A DNA stretch of 64,000 nt from Bog-756 sp963701325 (GCA_963701325.1 OY969604.1:3038001-3102000); one strand, 5' to 3'. Numbered from the stretch's first letter, positions 40,419 through 49,239 are shown. The notes: generated by a model not told the origin, from the letters alone. Program-made: numbers and translations.

Positions 40419-42416
40419 ATGAGGCGTGTTTTTGTAAGCTGTGCGGTCCTGTTGGGACTGCTCACCGCGGGAGCGGTCGCCATACCCACGGGGGTGGCGG
40501 GCGCGAGCTCGGCTCCGATCACGGACCCCACCTACGACAGCACCGCAAACGTGTCATCGCTTGTCAGCGAGTCTTATCAGGCCGCGGAGATGTCGGAGAT
40601 CGGCGACCAGGTGTCGCTCGATCCCTCGAACCCCCCGATCATCCACACCGTGGTGGTCCAGATGGAGGATTGGGCTTGCCAGACCGGTTTCTGGCAGAAC
40701 GACGACTGCGCCGGCAGCGGCAGCTTCAACCAGCCGATCACCCTCAATCTCTACAACGTGGGCGGGGATGGCACCTCGGTCGGCTCGCTGATCACGTCGA
40801 TCACCCAGACCTTTGCCATTCCGTACCGCCCACCTGCGGACAACACCAACTGCACGGGCGCCAATCTGGGCGACTGGTATGACGGTGTGGCCTGCCATCA
40901 CGGGATCGTCGCCAACGTCACGTTCAACGTTCCTGACGTGACAGTGCCGTCTACCTTCATCTACGGGGTCGCCATGAACACCAGCGACTACGGCCCTGAC
41001 CCGTACTCGACCAATCCGGCGACTGAGGCGTCCGACGCGGCCTGCCAGGCCACCGAGCAGGGATGCCCCTACGACAGCCTCAACATGGGGCTGACCCAGG
41101 ATCCGACCAACCTCAGCGTCGGGTCGGACGTGATCCCGGGCACGGTCTACTGGAACACGGCCACCGCGGCGAACTACTGCGACGGTGGTGCCGGCGGTGT
41201 CGGGACCTTGCGGGCCGACCTTCCGCTCGACTATCCGACTTCGCCTACCCAGGAGTCCTGCTGGTCGGTCAACGGGACCACCCCGGACCCCGATTCGTCG
41301 AGCAACGTCATGGGTCCGGGTCCGTTCTATGTGCCGGCTGTGCAGTTCAATACCGACGAGGCGACCCAAATCGTTTCGAATGCGAGCACCAACTTCCGCC
41401 AGGGCGTGGCGGGGAACTTCTCGGTGCTGGTTGCCGGCTATCCGGATCCCTCGTATTCCTACACTGGGACGCTGCCGACAGGGGTTACCCTCACTCCGAC
41501 GAGCGGGACGGCGTTCAACGGCACGATCAGCGGAACCACTTGCCAGTTGGGCTCCTTCCCGATCACCCTCACCGCTGACTCAGCGGTGACCGGATCGGCC
41601 AGTCAGCCCTTCGACCTCACCGTGCTTCCGTCGACGACGTTCACCTCGGCTGACAGCGCCACCTTCAATCAGACGGTGACGAGCAGCTTTCAGATGACCG
41701 CGTCCGGTGTGCCCATGCACCACTTCACCAAGACCGGCACTTTGCCGAACGGAGTGACGCTGAGCACCTCCGGTTTGCTCTCGGGCACGCCCACCAACTA
41801 TGGGACGTTCCCGATCACGGTGACCGCGACGCCGGTCCATGCCTCCTGTGGGGCGCAGACCCAGTCGTTCACCCTGACGGTCAACCCGGCTGCTCCGAGG
41901 TTCACCTCGGCTGGCGCGGCCACGGCAACCGTCGGGCAGGCGTTCAGCTTCCCGATCACGATGACCGGCACTCCTGCGCCGACCGTCCGGATCTCCGCAG
42001 GCGCTGCGCCACCCACCATCCACGTGACCAACACGGGGAACGGGACCGCGACGCTGTCGGGGACTGCCGCAGCACACACGGGTGGGGTGCACACGTTCAC
42101 GCTCACGGCGACGAGCTCGTCGGGAACGACCTCGCAGACCTTCACCCTGACTGTCGACCAGGCTCCGGTGATCACGAGCGGCGATCGCATCTCGGGCCCG
42201 GTCGGCCAGGCCTTCGCCTTCACGATCACGACGACCGGATATCCAAAGCCGGCGATCACGTCCACCACCCTCCCAGCGTTGGTCACCCTGACCGACAACG
42301 GGAACGGGACCGCGACGCTGAAGGGCCATTACCTGGCAGGGTCGCAGTCCTTCACCCTCACAGCCAGCAACAGCACCGCTACTGCTCACCAGACCTTCAC
42401 CATGAGCGGCACCTGA
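40419..42416 (+). CDS. Secreted protein with C-terminal putative Ig-like repeats
   Basis: A 665-residue exported protein. Residues 1-29 are a signal peptide (hydrophobic VSCAVLLGLLTAGAVAIP, cleavage after AGAS-like residues). Residues about 30-310 form a Cys- and aromatic-rich domain with several Cys pairs (ACQTGFWQNDDCAG, NTNCTGANLG, GVACHHG) that I cannot name. Residues about 320-665 are four or so He_PIG/putative-Ig modules of about 80 residues, each with a TLP.GVTL... or VGQAFSF.IT..G.P.P pattern. There is no LPXTG or C-terminal anchor. It is likely a surface or matrix protein. A strong hairpin terminator lies 60 nt after the stop. AAAGG lies 8 nt before ATG 40419. Confidence 0.82.
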   Translation: MRRVFVSCAVLLGLLTAGAVAIPTGVAGASSAPITDPTYDSTANVSSLVSESYQAAEMSEIGDQVSLDPSNPPIIHTVVVQMEDWACQTGFWQNDDCAGSGSFNQPITLNLYNVGGDGTSVGSLITSITQTFAIPYRPPADNTNCTGANLGDWYDGVACHHGIVANVTFNVPDVTVPSTFIYGVAMNTSDYGPDPYSTNPATEASDAACQATEQGCPYDSLNMGLTQDPTNLSVGSDVIPGTVYWNTATAANYCDGGAGGVGTLRADLPLDYPTSPTQESCWSVNGTTPDPDSSSNVMGPGPFYVPAVQFNTDEATQIVSNASTNFRQGVAGNFSVLVAGYPDPSYSYTGTLPTGVTLTPTSGTAFNGTISGTTCQLGSFPITLTADSAVTGSASQPFDLTVLPSTTFTSADSATFNQTVTSSFQMTASGVPMHHFTKTGTLPNGVTLSTSGLLSGTPTNYGTFPITVTATPVHASCGAQTQSFTLTVNPAAPRFTSAGAATATVGQAFSFPITMTGTPAPTVRISAGAAPPTIHVTNTGNGTATLSGTAAAHTGGVHTFTLTATSSSGTTSQTFTLTVDQAPVITSGDRISGPVGQAFAFTITTTGYPKPAITSTTLPALVTLTDNGNGTATLKGHYLAGSQSFTLTASNSTATAHQTFTMSGT

Positions 42417-42476
42417 GCGAGCAGCACCGGCAACAAACCCGGCGGTCTCCGCGCCACCGGGACTAACCACAGGAAC

Positions 42477-42506
42477 CCGGCCCACACCGCAAGGTGTGGG
42501 CCGGGC
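42477..42506 (+). terminator. Strong hairpin terminator
   Basis: A 13-bp perfect GC-rich stem, CCCGGCCCACACC (42477-42489) paired with GGTGTGGGCCGGG (42494-42506), capped by a GCAA tetraloop. There is no T run after it, as is common in high-GC actinobacteria. It separates the secreted Ig protein gene from the ParA gene. Confidence 0.8.
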
Positions 42507-42598
42507 CTGTTGGTGGGGAGGGCCGATCGCACCGTCTATCGTCCTCTCCGCGGGCCCGGCCGCCAGGGCCGATCACCGTCGAGCCCGAGGAGTGGACG

Positions 42599-43183
42599 AT
42601 GAACATCGTGGTCAGCAACGTCAAGGGCGGGGTGGGCAAGACGACCACCTCGGTCTACCTGGCGGCTGCAGCGGTGGCCAGGGGGTGGTCCCCGGTCACC
42701 CTCGTAGACGCCGACAGGCAGGCCTCCACTGCCGAGTGGCTCGAGGTGAGCCCGATTGAGGGTGTCGACCTGGTCGAGGCCCCCTCCGAGCGCACGGTCA
42801 ACCGGGCGTTGGCATCCCATGGCGGCCTCGCGGTCGTCGACACCCCTCCCGGGGACGAACGCATCGTGCGGGCAGCGCTCCAGCTGGCCGATGCGGTGGT
42901 CGTCCCGACCCGTGCAGGCGGGGTGGAGTACTCCCGGGTGGTCGCCACACTGGAGATGATCGGCGGCAGGACGCCCCACGGGGTGGTGATCTGCGCGGCT
43001 CGGCTGGGCACCAACGACCTCGACGAGGCGGTGGCCTGGTGGACCGAGTCGGGTGTGCCGATCTGGGGTGTCATCCCCGAACGGGTCGGGATCGCTGCCG
43101 GTCCCGAGGCGAGGCTCTATCGAGAGGGTCTCGAGGAGTACGGCGCCGTGCTCAAGAAGGCGCTCCGCAAGCGGGCGGCCTGA
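42599..43183 (+). CDS. ParA-family ATPase, orphan
   Basis: A 194-residue deviant-Walker ATPase: NVKGGVGKTTTSVYLA (P-loop with signature Lys9), the switch-II-like LVDADRQASTAEW and VVDTPPGDERIVRAAL, and VVVPTRAGGVEYSRV. It is shorter than chromosomal ParA and has no ParB or parS partner nearby, so it resembles the small stand-alone ParA/MinD-like proteins that position other cargo or serve mobile elements. The start is ATG 42599, where homology begins. Its stop directly abuts the convergent DUF2237 gene. Confidence 0.87.
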   Translation: MNIVVSNVKGGVGKTTTSVYLAAAAVARGWSPVTLVDADRQASTAEWLEVSPIEGVDLVEAPSERTVNRALASHGGLAVVDTPPGDERIVRAALQLADAVVVPTRAGGVEYSRVVATLEMIGGRTPHGVVICAARLGTNDLDEAVAWWTESGVPIWGVIPERVGIAAGPEARLYREGLEEYGAVLKKALRKRAA

Positions 43184-43576
43184 TCAGGAGAGCAGGTCGT
43201 CGGGCCCCGACGGCACGTCCACCGCGTGCTGGCGGAGCACCTCGATGGGGACGATGTCGAGGGCACGCTCATGGGTCGAGGCCAGCACCACGTAGGCGGC
43301 TGCATCGTCGTGGTGAGCCCGAAGCCAGTTGACCGCGGTCACGCACCACCGGTCACCGGGCACCAACCCCGGGAACCGGTGCCTGGGCATGGGGGTGCTC
43401 AGGTCGTTGCCGATCGAACGCTGGTGCTCGAGGAACCGTTCGGTGACCACGGCGCAGATGGTGTGGCTGCCGATGTCCTCCGGTCCGGTCGAGCAGCACC
43501 CGTCCCGGTAGAAGCCGGTCAACGGATCGGTGCCGCAGGGTTCGAGCTCGTCCCCGAGCACGTTGCGGTCGCTCAC
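43184..43576 (-). CDS. DUF2237 family protein
   Basis: A 130-residue protein matching DUF2237 end to end: NVLGDELEPCGTDPLTGFYRDGCC, STGPEDIGSHTICAVVTERFLEHQ, GNDLSTPMPRHRFPGLVPGDRWC and ASTHERALDIVPIEVLRQHA. The conserved Cys residues suggest metal binding or redox, but no activity is established for the family. GTG 43576 starts exactly where the homology begins, and a GATACT hexamer ends 7 nt before it, so a leaderless mRNA is likely. The longer open frame upstream is antisense to other genes and not protein-like. Confidence 0.88.
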   Translation of the reverse strand: MSDRNVLGDELEPCGTDPLTGFYRDGCCSTGPEDIGSHTICAVVTERFLEHQRSIGNDLSTPMPRHRFPGLVPGDRWCVTAVNWLRAHHDDAAAYVVLASTHERALDIVPIEVLRQHAVDVPSGPDDLLS

Positions 43577-43634
43577 CGTGCCAGTATCCCCGATCTCGCG
43601 GCGGGCGCGGATCTGCGGTCCGGGTCTCGGTCGG

Positions 43635-43889
43635 TCAGTTGAAGCTCTCGACGACGTGATCCTCACCGTCGTTCCCGTCGGCGACCTCGGAGATGAGGAC
43701 CCGATGGCCGTCGACCCGGTCGATCCGCTCGAGCGCGTCGAGATGGCCCCTGCCTGTCCCCCGCCACTTGGCCATCGCCTTGGACTTGGCCTCGCCGGGA
43801 TCGACCGCCACCACGAGCACGACCTCGTGGTCCTCTCCCATCCTGCCGTCGTCCAACGGACCACCGAGGTATGCCGCGTAGAGGTGCAC
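43635..43889 (-). CDS. DUF1543 domain protein
   Basis: An 84-residue protein resembling DUF1543: LYAAYLGGPLDDGRMGEDHEVVLVVAVDPGEAKSKAMAKW near the N-terminus and ALERIDRVDGHRVLI in the second half. The family is small and uncharacterised. GTG start at 43889. It lies between DUF2237 and the PhyH-type dioxygenase genes in the same direction, with 58-nt and 27-nt gaps. Confidence 0.72.
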   Translation of the reverse strand: MHLYAAYLGGPLDDGRMGEDHEVVLVVAVDPGEAKSKAMAKWRGTGRGHLDALERIDRVDGHRVLISEVADGNDGEDHVVESFN

Positions 43890-43916
43890 GGCTGCCGATG
43901 GTACCGGTACCGGGGT

Positions 43917-44714
43917 TCAGCGCAGGGCGTTCTTGACGAAGTCGTCGGTGCCGTGCCCGACGGCGAGCGGCGTTCCGCCGTGCCAGCTCCCGCGGAGGTG
44001 CCGACGGATCGCGTCATCGCCGTCGGCAGTGCCCCGGGCGGCACCGTGCCAGAGGTCGGCGTGGTGGAAGAGGACGTCGCCTCGTTCCTGGTAGAGGGCG
44101 ATCTCGCCGGGCACCCGCTCGAACCCTGCGGGTATGCCGTCGGTGCCGCCCCGGTGGCTCCCGGGGAGCACGCGCAGGAAGCCGTTGGCCGGCGAGGTCG
44201 GATCGAAGTGGACGGTGAAGGCGACCCCGGGCCAGATGTCCAGGTGCGGCCCGGACTGGTGGTCGGTGTGCCAGCCGATGCGCGAGTAGGCCGACCCCGG
44301 ATCGGGTCGGGCGTCCTGGTAGACGATCCCGAACTGCTCGTAGTCGAGGAGCCAGGCCGCAGGACCGAGGAGGGCGTGGGCCACGCCGACCAGTACCTGA
44401 TGGTGGACCATCCGGCGGGCACTGTCCGAGACCTCGGTGGCAAAGCACACGTAGTGGGCGAAGGGGCGCCCGCCGATGAGTGCGTCAGGATCGTCGAGGA
44501 CGGCCGTGCGGTGGCGGTCGTCCGGGGCTCCCGCTGCGAGGTGCCGCTGCGCCCCGGTCAGCTCGGTTACCGCCTCGGCCAGCGCTGGCTCGTCGAACAC
44601 CCCGCGGAGCGTCGCGTAGCCGTTGACCTCGAAGAAGGCCACCATTGCGTCGACCTCGGCGGCGGAGAACACGCCTGTAGTGACGGAGCGCACACCCCGC
44701 TGCTCTGTCGGCAT
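43917..44714 (-). CDS. Phytanoyl-CoA dioxygenase (PhyH) family protein
   Basis: A 265-residue Fe(II)/2-oxoglutarate-dependent oxygenase: VAFFEVNGYATLRGVFDEPAL at the N-terminus, the HxD iron ligands in IGWHTDHQSGPHLDIWPGVAF, the 2-oxoglutarate/third-ligand region DVLFHHADLWHGAARG and the conserved GFLRVLPGSHRGGTD. It hydroxylates an unactivated carbon of an unknown substrate; members act on phytanoyl-CoA, ectoine and antibiotics. ATG 44714 is chosen; upstream sequence in frame is Arg-rich and non-coding in appearance. Confidence 0.87.
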   Translation of the reverse strand: MPTEQRGVRSVTTGVFSAAEVDAMVAFFEVNGYATLRGVFDEPALAEAVTELTGAQRHLAAGAPDDRHRTAVLDDPDALIGGRPFAHYVCFATEVSDSARRMVHHQVLVGVAHALLGPAAWLLDYEQFGIVYQDARPDPGSAYSRIGWHTDHQSGPHLDIWPGVAFTVHFDPTSPANGFLRVLPGSHRGGTDGIPAGFERVPGEIALYQERGDVLFHHADLWHGAARGTADGDDAIRRHLRGSWHGGTPLAVGHGTDDFVKNALR

Positions 44715-45018
44715 CCGGCCGGTGTCCACCTCGTCGATCGTAGGTCGGGCGTACGACAGGATCGGCCGGTCACCGGCTTGCCCCCGTGTGGGGAACCGAT
44801 GGTCACTCCGCGTGGTCGTCACCAGGGGGATTCTGTGCCGGTCGCGGCGGCGATCAGGTGCCACCTGTTGCAATCCCCCAGGGCATCCCCTAGGTTTCGC
44901 CCTGGTTGGGGGAGCTGCCAAGGGACGCTCGGGGGAGCTGCATCAGCCGATCACCATGTCGGAACGGGAGGGGCGGCCCGACGGGCCAGCGCCGCAGGAA
45001 GCCTGAGGAGAGACGCAG
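44715..45018. other. Intergenic region with hairpin and 11-bp direct repeat
   Basis: 304 bp between divergent genes. Around 44873-44914 CCCCCAGGGC can pair with GCCCTGGTTGGGGG. GGGGGAGCTGC occurs at 44908-44918 and again at 44931-44941. A GAGGAG ribosome-binding site precedes the next gene. The hairpin and repeat would lie in the 5' leader of the secreted repeat protein. I see no coding capacity. Confidence 0.5.
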
Positions 45019-46893
45019 ATGAGAGCAACTCGACCGTTGACCGTTCGCCTGGCATCACTTGGGGGAGTCGTAGCGCTGGCGGCCTCCGGCCTCACCGGAG
45101 CGTTCGGGCTGGCGGGATCCGCGGGTCCGGCCGGTGCGGACACCCCTTCCTTCACGGCGACCTGCACCGGGCTCCCGGTCCTCGGGACCACGACCTTTGC
45201 TATCGATTCTGTGACGGGGGCGATCAGCCCGAGCTCGGTTGGCCCTGGTACGCCGTTCAACGTCTCCGGCTTCTCGCTGAAGACGGCGCTCGACTCGGCC
45301 ACACTCGCAATTCTGGTCTCCAACCACATCAACACATTCGGCGGTGACTTTACGCTGCCCCTCACTGCGACCGGTGCGACCCCCGGGACTCAGACAGCCA
45401 CCTTCGCCATCCCGACGACTCCGATTCCCAACCCGCCGCCCACGTCACTACCCCTGGTGGCGACTGGTTCGGTCTCCTCGTTCACAGCCGACGCGTCCGG
45501 TGCTACATCGGTGTCCCTCACCACCGGCACCTCTTCGACGATCTCCCCGACGGTCAATGGAGCTGCGGCCGGTACCTTCAACTGCACCCAGCCGGCCCAG
45601 CCGCTGGCAACCGCCCCGATCGCGGTACCGGCAGGGGTCATCAAGACGGTCCTCCCGAACGCAGGACCGGCAAGCGGGGGTAGCTCGGTCAAGATCATCG
45701 GGTCGAACCTCTTGAACCCCAAGGCGGTCACCTTCGGCGGTGTGGCGGCAACCAGTTTCCGCGGATTGACGGCTGACTCGATCGAAGCGGTCACACCTCC
45801 AGGAACCGCCAGCACCAGCCCGGTCTTCGTGCAGGTGACGACCTCGGGGGGCAAGTCGAACACAGGAGCCTTCACCTACACCAACGGACCGGTCGTGACC
45901 GGGCTCAGTCCGAGCGCGGGGCCGCCCGCCGGTGGGACCTCGGTCGCGATCACCGGCGAGCAGCTGACCGGTGCCACCGCGGTGGACTTCGGCTCGACCG
46001 CAGCTTCCTCCTTCACCGTGAACTCTGCGACCTCGATCACAGCCGTTGCACCACCAGGGAGCGGCGTGGTCGACGTGACGGTGACCGGGCCGAGCGGGAT
46101 CTCGGTGACCAGCGCACAGGACCGGTTCAGTTACCGGCAGGGCTACTGGTTGGTCGCCTCCGACGGCGGAGTCTTCGACTACGGCTCGTCACCCTTCTTC
46201 GGCTCCGCCGGGGCGATCCATCTCAACAAGCCGATCGTGGGCATGGCCTCGACACCCGACGGTGGTGGCTACTGGCTGGTGGCCTCCGACGGCGGCATCT
46301 TCGCCTACGGGGACGCCCAGTTCTTCGGCTCCACCGGCAACATCACCCTCAACAAGCCGATCGTGGGCATGGCGCCCACGCCGGACGGCTACGGCTACTG
46401 GCTGGTTGCCTCCGACGGCGGGGTCTTCGCCTTCGGTGACGCCCAGTTCTTCGGCTCGATGGGAGGTCACCCGCTCAACAAGCCGATCGTGGGGATCACC
46501 GCCAGCCCCGACGGCAACGGCTACTGGATGGTCGCCTCCGACGGCGGGATCTTCTCCTTCGGTGACGCCAAGTTCCACGGATCAGCGGGTGGCGCACCGC
46601 TCAATTCGCCGGCCGTGGCAATCGCTGCCACTCCCAACGGCGGTGGCTACTGGATCACGACCGGTGACGGCGGCATCTTCAGCTACCCGAACACCACCCC
46701 CTACTACGGATCGCTCGGAGGGACACCGCTCATCTCGACCGTGGCGGGCATGGCCCGGGACCCCGGCGGCACGGGGTACTGGCTGGCCACCGGGGACGGC
46801 GGCATCTTCAACTTCGGGAGTGCCCCGTTCTACGGATCACTGAGCGGCATCGTCCTCAACGCACCGGTCATCGGCATGGCGGCGGTGTCGTAA
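45019..46893 (+). CDS. Secreted IPT/TIG protein with six 42-residue GYWLVASDGG repeats
   Basis: A 624-residue exported protein. A signal peptide (about 1-41, ending AGPAGADT) is followed by a Thr/Ser-rich beta domain to about 205. Two IPT/TIG Ig-like modules follow, at about 210-292 (TVLPNAGPASGGSSVKIIGSNL) and 294-374 (GLSPSAGPPAGGTSVAITGEQL). Residues 375-624 are six tandem repeats of about 42 residues, each beginning GYW and containing DGGIF, FGS and PIVGMA-like motifs. Six blade-sized repeats suggest a beta-propeller or solenoid. This repeat type is familiar from acidimicrobial secreted proteins. There is no anchor motif. GAGGAG lies about 8 nt before ATG 45019. It probably acts in adhesion or binding at the surface. 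Confidence 0.85.
   Translation: MRATRPLTVRLASLGGVVALAASGLTGAFGLAGSAGPAGADTPSFTATCTGLPVLGTTTFAIDSVTGAISPSSVGPGTPFNVSGFSLKTALDSATLAILVSNHINTFGGDFTLPLTATGATPGTQTATFAIPTTPIPNPPPTSLPLVATGSVSSFTADASGATSVSLTTGTSSTISPTVNGAAAGTFNCTQPAQPLATAPIAVPAGVIKTVLPNAGPASGGSSVKIIGSNLLNPKAVTFGGVAATSFRGLTADSIEAVTPPGTASTSPVFVQVTTSGGKSNTGAFTYTNGPVVTGLSPSAGPPAGGTSVAITGEQLTGATAVDFGSTAASSFTVNSATSITAVAPPGSGVVDVTVTGPSGISVTSAQDRFSYRQGYWLVASDGGVFDYGSSPFFGSAGAIHLNKPIVGMASTPDGGGYWLVASDGGIFAYGDAQFFGSTGNITLNKPIVGMAPTPDGYGYWLVASDGGVFAFGDAQFFGSMGGHPLNKPIVGITASPDGNGYWMVASDGGIFSFGDAKFHGSAGGAPLNSPAVAIAATPNGGGYWITTGDGGIFSYPNTTPYYGSLGGTPLISTVAGMARDPGGTGYWLATGDGGIFNFGSAPFYGSLSGIVLNAPVIGMAAVS
46141..46890 (+). repeat. Six tandem coding repeats of about 126 bp
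   Basis: The GYW codons fall at 46141, 46267, 46393, 46519, 46645 and 46774. The unit is exactly 126 bp for the first four intervals and 129 bp for the fifth. Units 1-4 are the most alike in DNA and protein; units 5 and 6 have diverged (GYWITTGDGG and GYWLATGDGG). Confidence 0.92.
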
Positions 46894-46908
46894 CCGCACG
46901 GTAGGCCG

Positions 46909-46914
46909 TACCAT
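46909..46914 (+). promoter_or_regulatory. Candidate -10 of ilvD
   Basis: TACCAT ends 7 nt before the ilvD ATG at 46921, only 16 nt after the preceding gene's stop. It implies an independent leaderless transcript for ilvD. Confidence 0.42.
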
Positions 46915-46920
46915 GCACCC

Positions 46921-48640
46921 ATGAGCGATCCCACACGGACCGGGGACCCATCCGAGCAGCCGCTCAGCGGGATGAAGCCCCGGAGCCACGAGGTGACCGA
47001 CGGCCCGACCCGAGCGCCGGCCCGGGCCATGCTCAGGGCGGTCGGCATGGGGGACGGGGACTGGGACAAGCCCCAGATCGGGGTGGCCTCTTCGTGGAAC
47101 GAGGTCACTCCGTGCAACCTCCCTCTCGCCCGCCTCGCCCAGCGAGCCAAGGACGGGGTTCGGGCAGCCGGCGGGTTCCCCTTCGAGTTCGTGACCATCG
47201 CGGTGTCGGACGGGATCTCGATGGGGCACGAGGGGATGCGGGCCTCGCTGGTCAGCCGCGAGGTCATTGCCGACTCGGTCGAGACGGTCATGCACGCCGA
47301 GCGGTTCGACGGCATGGTCACCCTGGCCGGATGCGACAAGTCGCTGCCCGGGATGCTCATGGCGGCGGCCCGCCTCAACCTTCCGAGCGTATTCCTCTAC
47401 GGCGGGTCGATCCTGCCGGGCCGGCTCCGTGACCGTGCCCTCGACATCACGTCGGTCTTCGAGGCGGTCGGAGCCAACGCGGTCGACGCGCTCGAGCGAC
47501 GAGGAGCTCAGCCTCATCGAGCACAACGCGTGCCCCACCGAGGGATCCTGTGCCGGCATGTTCACCGCCAACACCATGGCCTCGGTGGCAGAGGCACTCG
47601 GAATGTCGCTACCGGGGAGCGCGTCCGCCCCCGCTGTCGACCGCAGACGCGACGATGACGCGTTCGCCTCGGGCCGTGCGGTGGTCGAGCTGCTCCGGCT
47701 CGGGATCCGCCCGCGCCAGATCATGACCAGGCAGGCCTTCGAGAACGCCATCGCGGTGGTGATGGCCCTCGGAGGATCGACCAATGCCGTCCTCCATCTG
47801 CTGGCGATCGCCAACGAGGCGCGGGTCGAGCTCGCCCTCGACGACTTCAACAAGATCGCCGCCCGCGTCCCCCATCTGGCTGACACCAAGCCGCACGGCA
47901 AGTACCACATGTCCGACCTCGACCGGATCGGCGGGGTGCCGGTGGTCCTCGCCGAGCTGCTGGCAGCCGGCCTCCTCCACGGGGACTGCCTGACCGTGAC
48001 CGGGCGGACCATGGCGGACAATCTGGCGGCGCTCGACGCCCCCGCACCCGACGGGGAGGTCGTCCACGCGCTCGTCGACCCCATCCACCCCCAGGGCGGG
48101 ATCGCGGTGCTGCGCGGCTCACTCGCCCCCAACGGGGCGGTGGTCAAGGTGGCCGGCATCGACCAGCTCACCTTCGACGGCCCGGCCCGGGTCTTCGACG
48201 GCGAGGACCGGGCAATGGAGGCGATCCTGGCCGGCTCGATCGAGCCGAACACGGTGGTCGTCATCCGGTACGAGGGCCCCAAGGGTGGTCCGGGGATGCG
48301 GGAGATGCTGGCCGTGACCGGTGCGATGAAGGGCGTCGGGCGCGGCGGTGACTGCGCCCTGGTCACCGACGGCCGGTTCTCCGGCGGGACCCATGGGTTC
48401 TGCATCGGGCACGTGGCGCCCGAGGCGGTCGACGGGGGGCCGATCGCCCTGGTCGAGGACGGGGACCGGATCGTCGTCGACGTGGCCAACCACTCGATCG
48501 ACCTGGTCGTCGGCGACGCGGAGCTGGACCGCCGTCGTGCCGGGGTCAAGCACCCGGCCCCCCGCTATACGAGCGGCGTCATGGCCAAGTTCGCCCGTCT
48601 GGTCACCGGGGCCGAGCGCGGTGCGATCACCGAAGCCTGA
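46921..48640 (+). pseudogene. ilvD: Dihydroxy-acid dehydratase (IlvD), frameshifted
   Basis: IlvD dehydrates 2,3-dihydroxy acids to 2-oxo acids in valine, leucine and isoleucine synthesis. All Fe-S cysteines are visible: EVTPCNLPLARLA and TLAGCDKSLPGMLMA in the first frame, NACPTEGSCAGMFTANTMA in the second, with the rest of the family pattern through GRFSGGTHGFCIGHVAPEA. The frames meet at 47490-47500, where one extra G (about 47494) breaks the reading. Deleting it gives ANAVDALSDEELSLIEHNACP and a 572-residue protein of normal length. Because the gene is central to metabolism and otherwise perfect, a sequencing error is more likely than real loss. A second ilvD elsewhere would be the alternative. 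Confidence 0.9.
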
Positions 48641-48667
48641 AGGGACAGCTTCAGCGCCCGGGCGGCA

Positions 48668-49120
48668 GTGACCACCTGGGCGGCGTTCTGGGACGCCGAT
48701 CCCGAACTGGCTGAGATCGCCGAGTCCAGGATGGCCGAAGACGGGCTCGTGCTGGTCGGCACGCTGCGGGCCAACGGCTGGCCTCGGATCAGTCCGGTGG
48801 AGCCCCTGGTGGTCGACGGCGAGCTGTACCTCGGGATGATGTGGCGGTCGCGCAAGGCGGTCGATCTGCTCGCCGACCCCCGGTGTGTGGTCCACACGAC
48901 CGTCCACGAGCGGAACGGCACCCAAGGGGACGTGAAACTCTACGGCCGGGCCCGGGACGTGACCGACCCGGGTGAACGCGCTCGCTACGCGGCGGCCCTG
49001 GAGCAGGCCATCGGCTGGCGGCCGGAGGGGGAGTTCCACCTGTTCGCCCTCGACCTGACCGAGGTCGGCTATTTCGCGGCGATCGACGGTGGCCACGACG
49101 TGCGCACCTGGCGGCCCTGA
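48668..49120 (+). CDS. Pyridoxamine 5'-phosphate oxidase-fold protein
   Basis: A 150-residue split-barrel flavin-binding protein: GLVLVGTLRANGWPRISPVEPLVVDGELYLGMMWRSRKAVDLLADPRCVVH is the usual core, with GDVKLYGRARDV following. It lacks the residues of true PNP oxidase, so cofactor (FMN, F420 or haem) and substrate are open. GTG 48668 lies 27 nt after ilvD. It sits between two branched-chain amino acid units but is probably unrelated to that pathway. Confidence 0.82.
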   Translation: MTTWAAFWDADPELAEIAESRMAEDGLVLVGTLRANGWPRISPVEPLVVDGELYLGMMWRSRKAVDLLADPRCVVHTTVHERNGTQGDVKLYGRARDVTDPGERARYAAALEQAIGWRPEGEFHLFALDLTEVGYFAAIDGGHDVRTWRP

Positions 49121-49150
49121 GCCCCGGCCGCGTGCTTTTCGGCCGACCAC

Positions 49151-49179
49151 TTGTCGAGCAGCTCCGGGCATGGCACACT
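49151..49179 (+). promoter_or_regulatory. Candidate promoter of the ilvBNC operon
   Basis: TTGTCG at 49151-49156, a 17-nt spacer and CACACT at 49174-49179. Transcription would begin about 2-3 nt before the leader-peptide ATG at 49189, so the leader is read almost without a 5' untranslated region. Confidence 0.5.
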
Positions 49180-49188
49180 GGACAGACG

Positions 49189-49239
49189 ATGTGTACAGAC
49201 CCGATCCGCCCCACCATCACCGAGGTACTCGTGTCGTAG
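49189..49239 (+). CDS. ilvBNC leader peptide
   Basis: A 16-residue open frame, MCTDPIRPTITEVLVS, with two Ile, two Val and one Leu. It ends at TAG 49237-49239, two nt before a stable hairpin and 33 nt before a terminator hairpin with a T run, and is followed by acetolactate synthase. Regulatory codons cluster in its second half. This is the classical layout of transcription attenuation: stalling at Ile, Val or Leu codons when charged tRNA is scarce would change the downstream fold and allow read-through. Confidence 0.75.
   Translation: MCTDPIRPTITEVLVS

Noticed and set aside
42599..43183. Plasmid or chromosomal partition locus
   Set aside because: No ParB gene or parS-like inverted repeats are visible nearby.
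47480..47510. Programmed ribosomal frameshift in ilvD
   Set aside because: No slippery heptamer or stimulatory pseudoknot is evident, and IlvD is not known to need recoding. A simple one-base insertion explains it.
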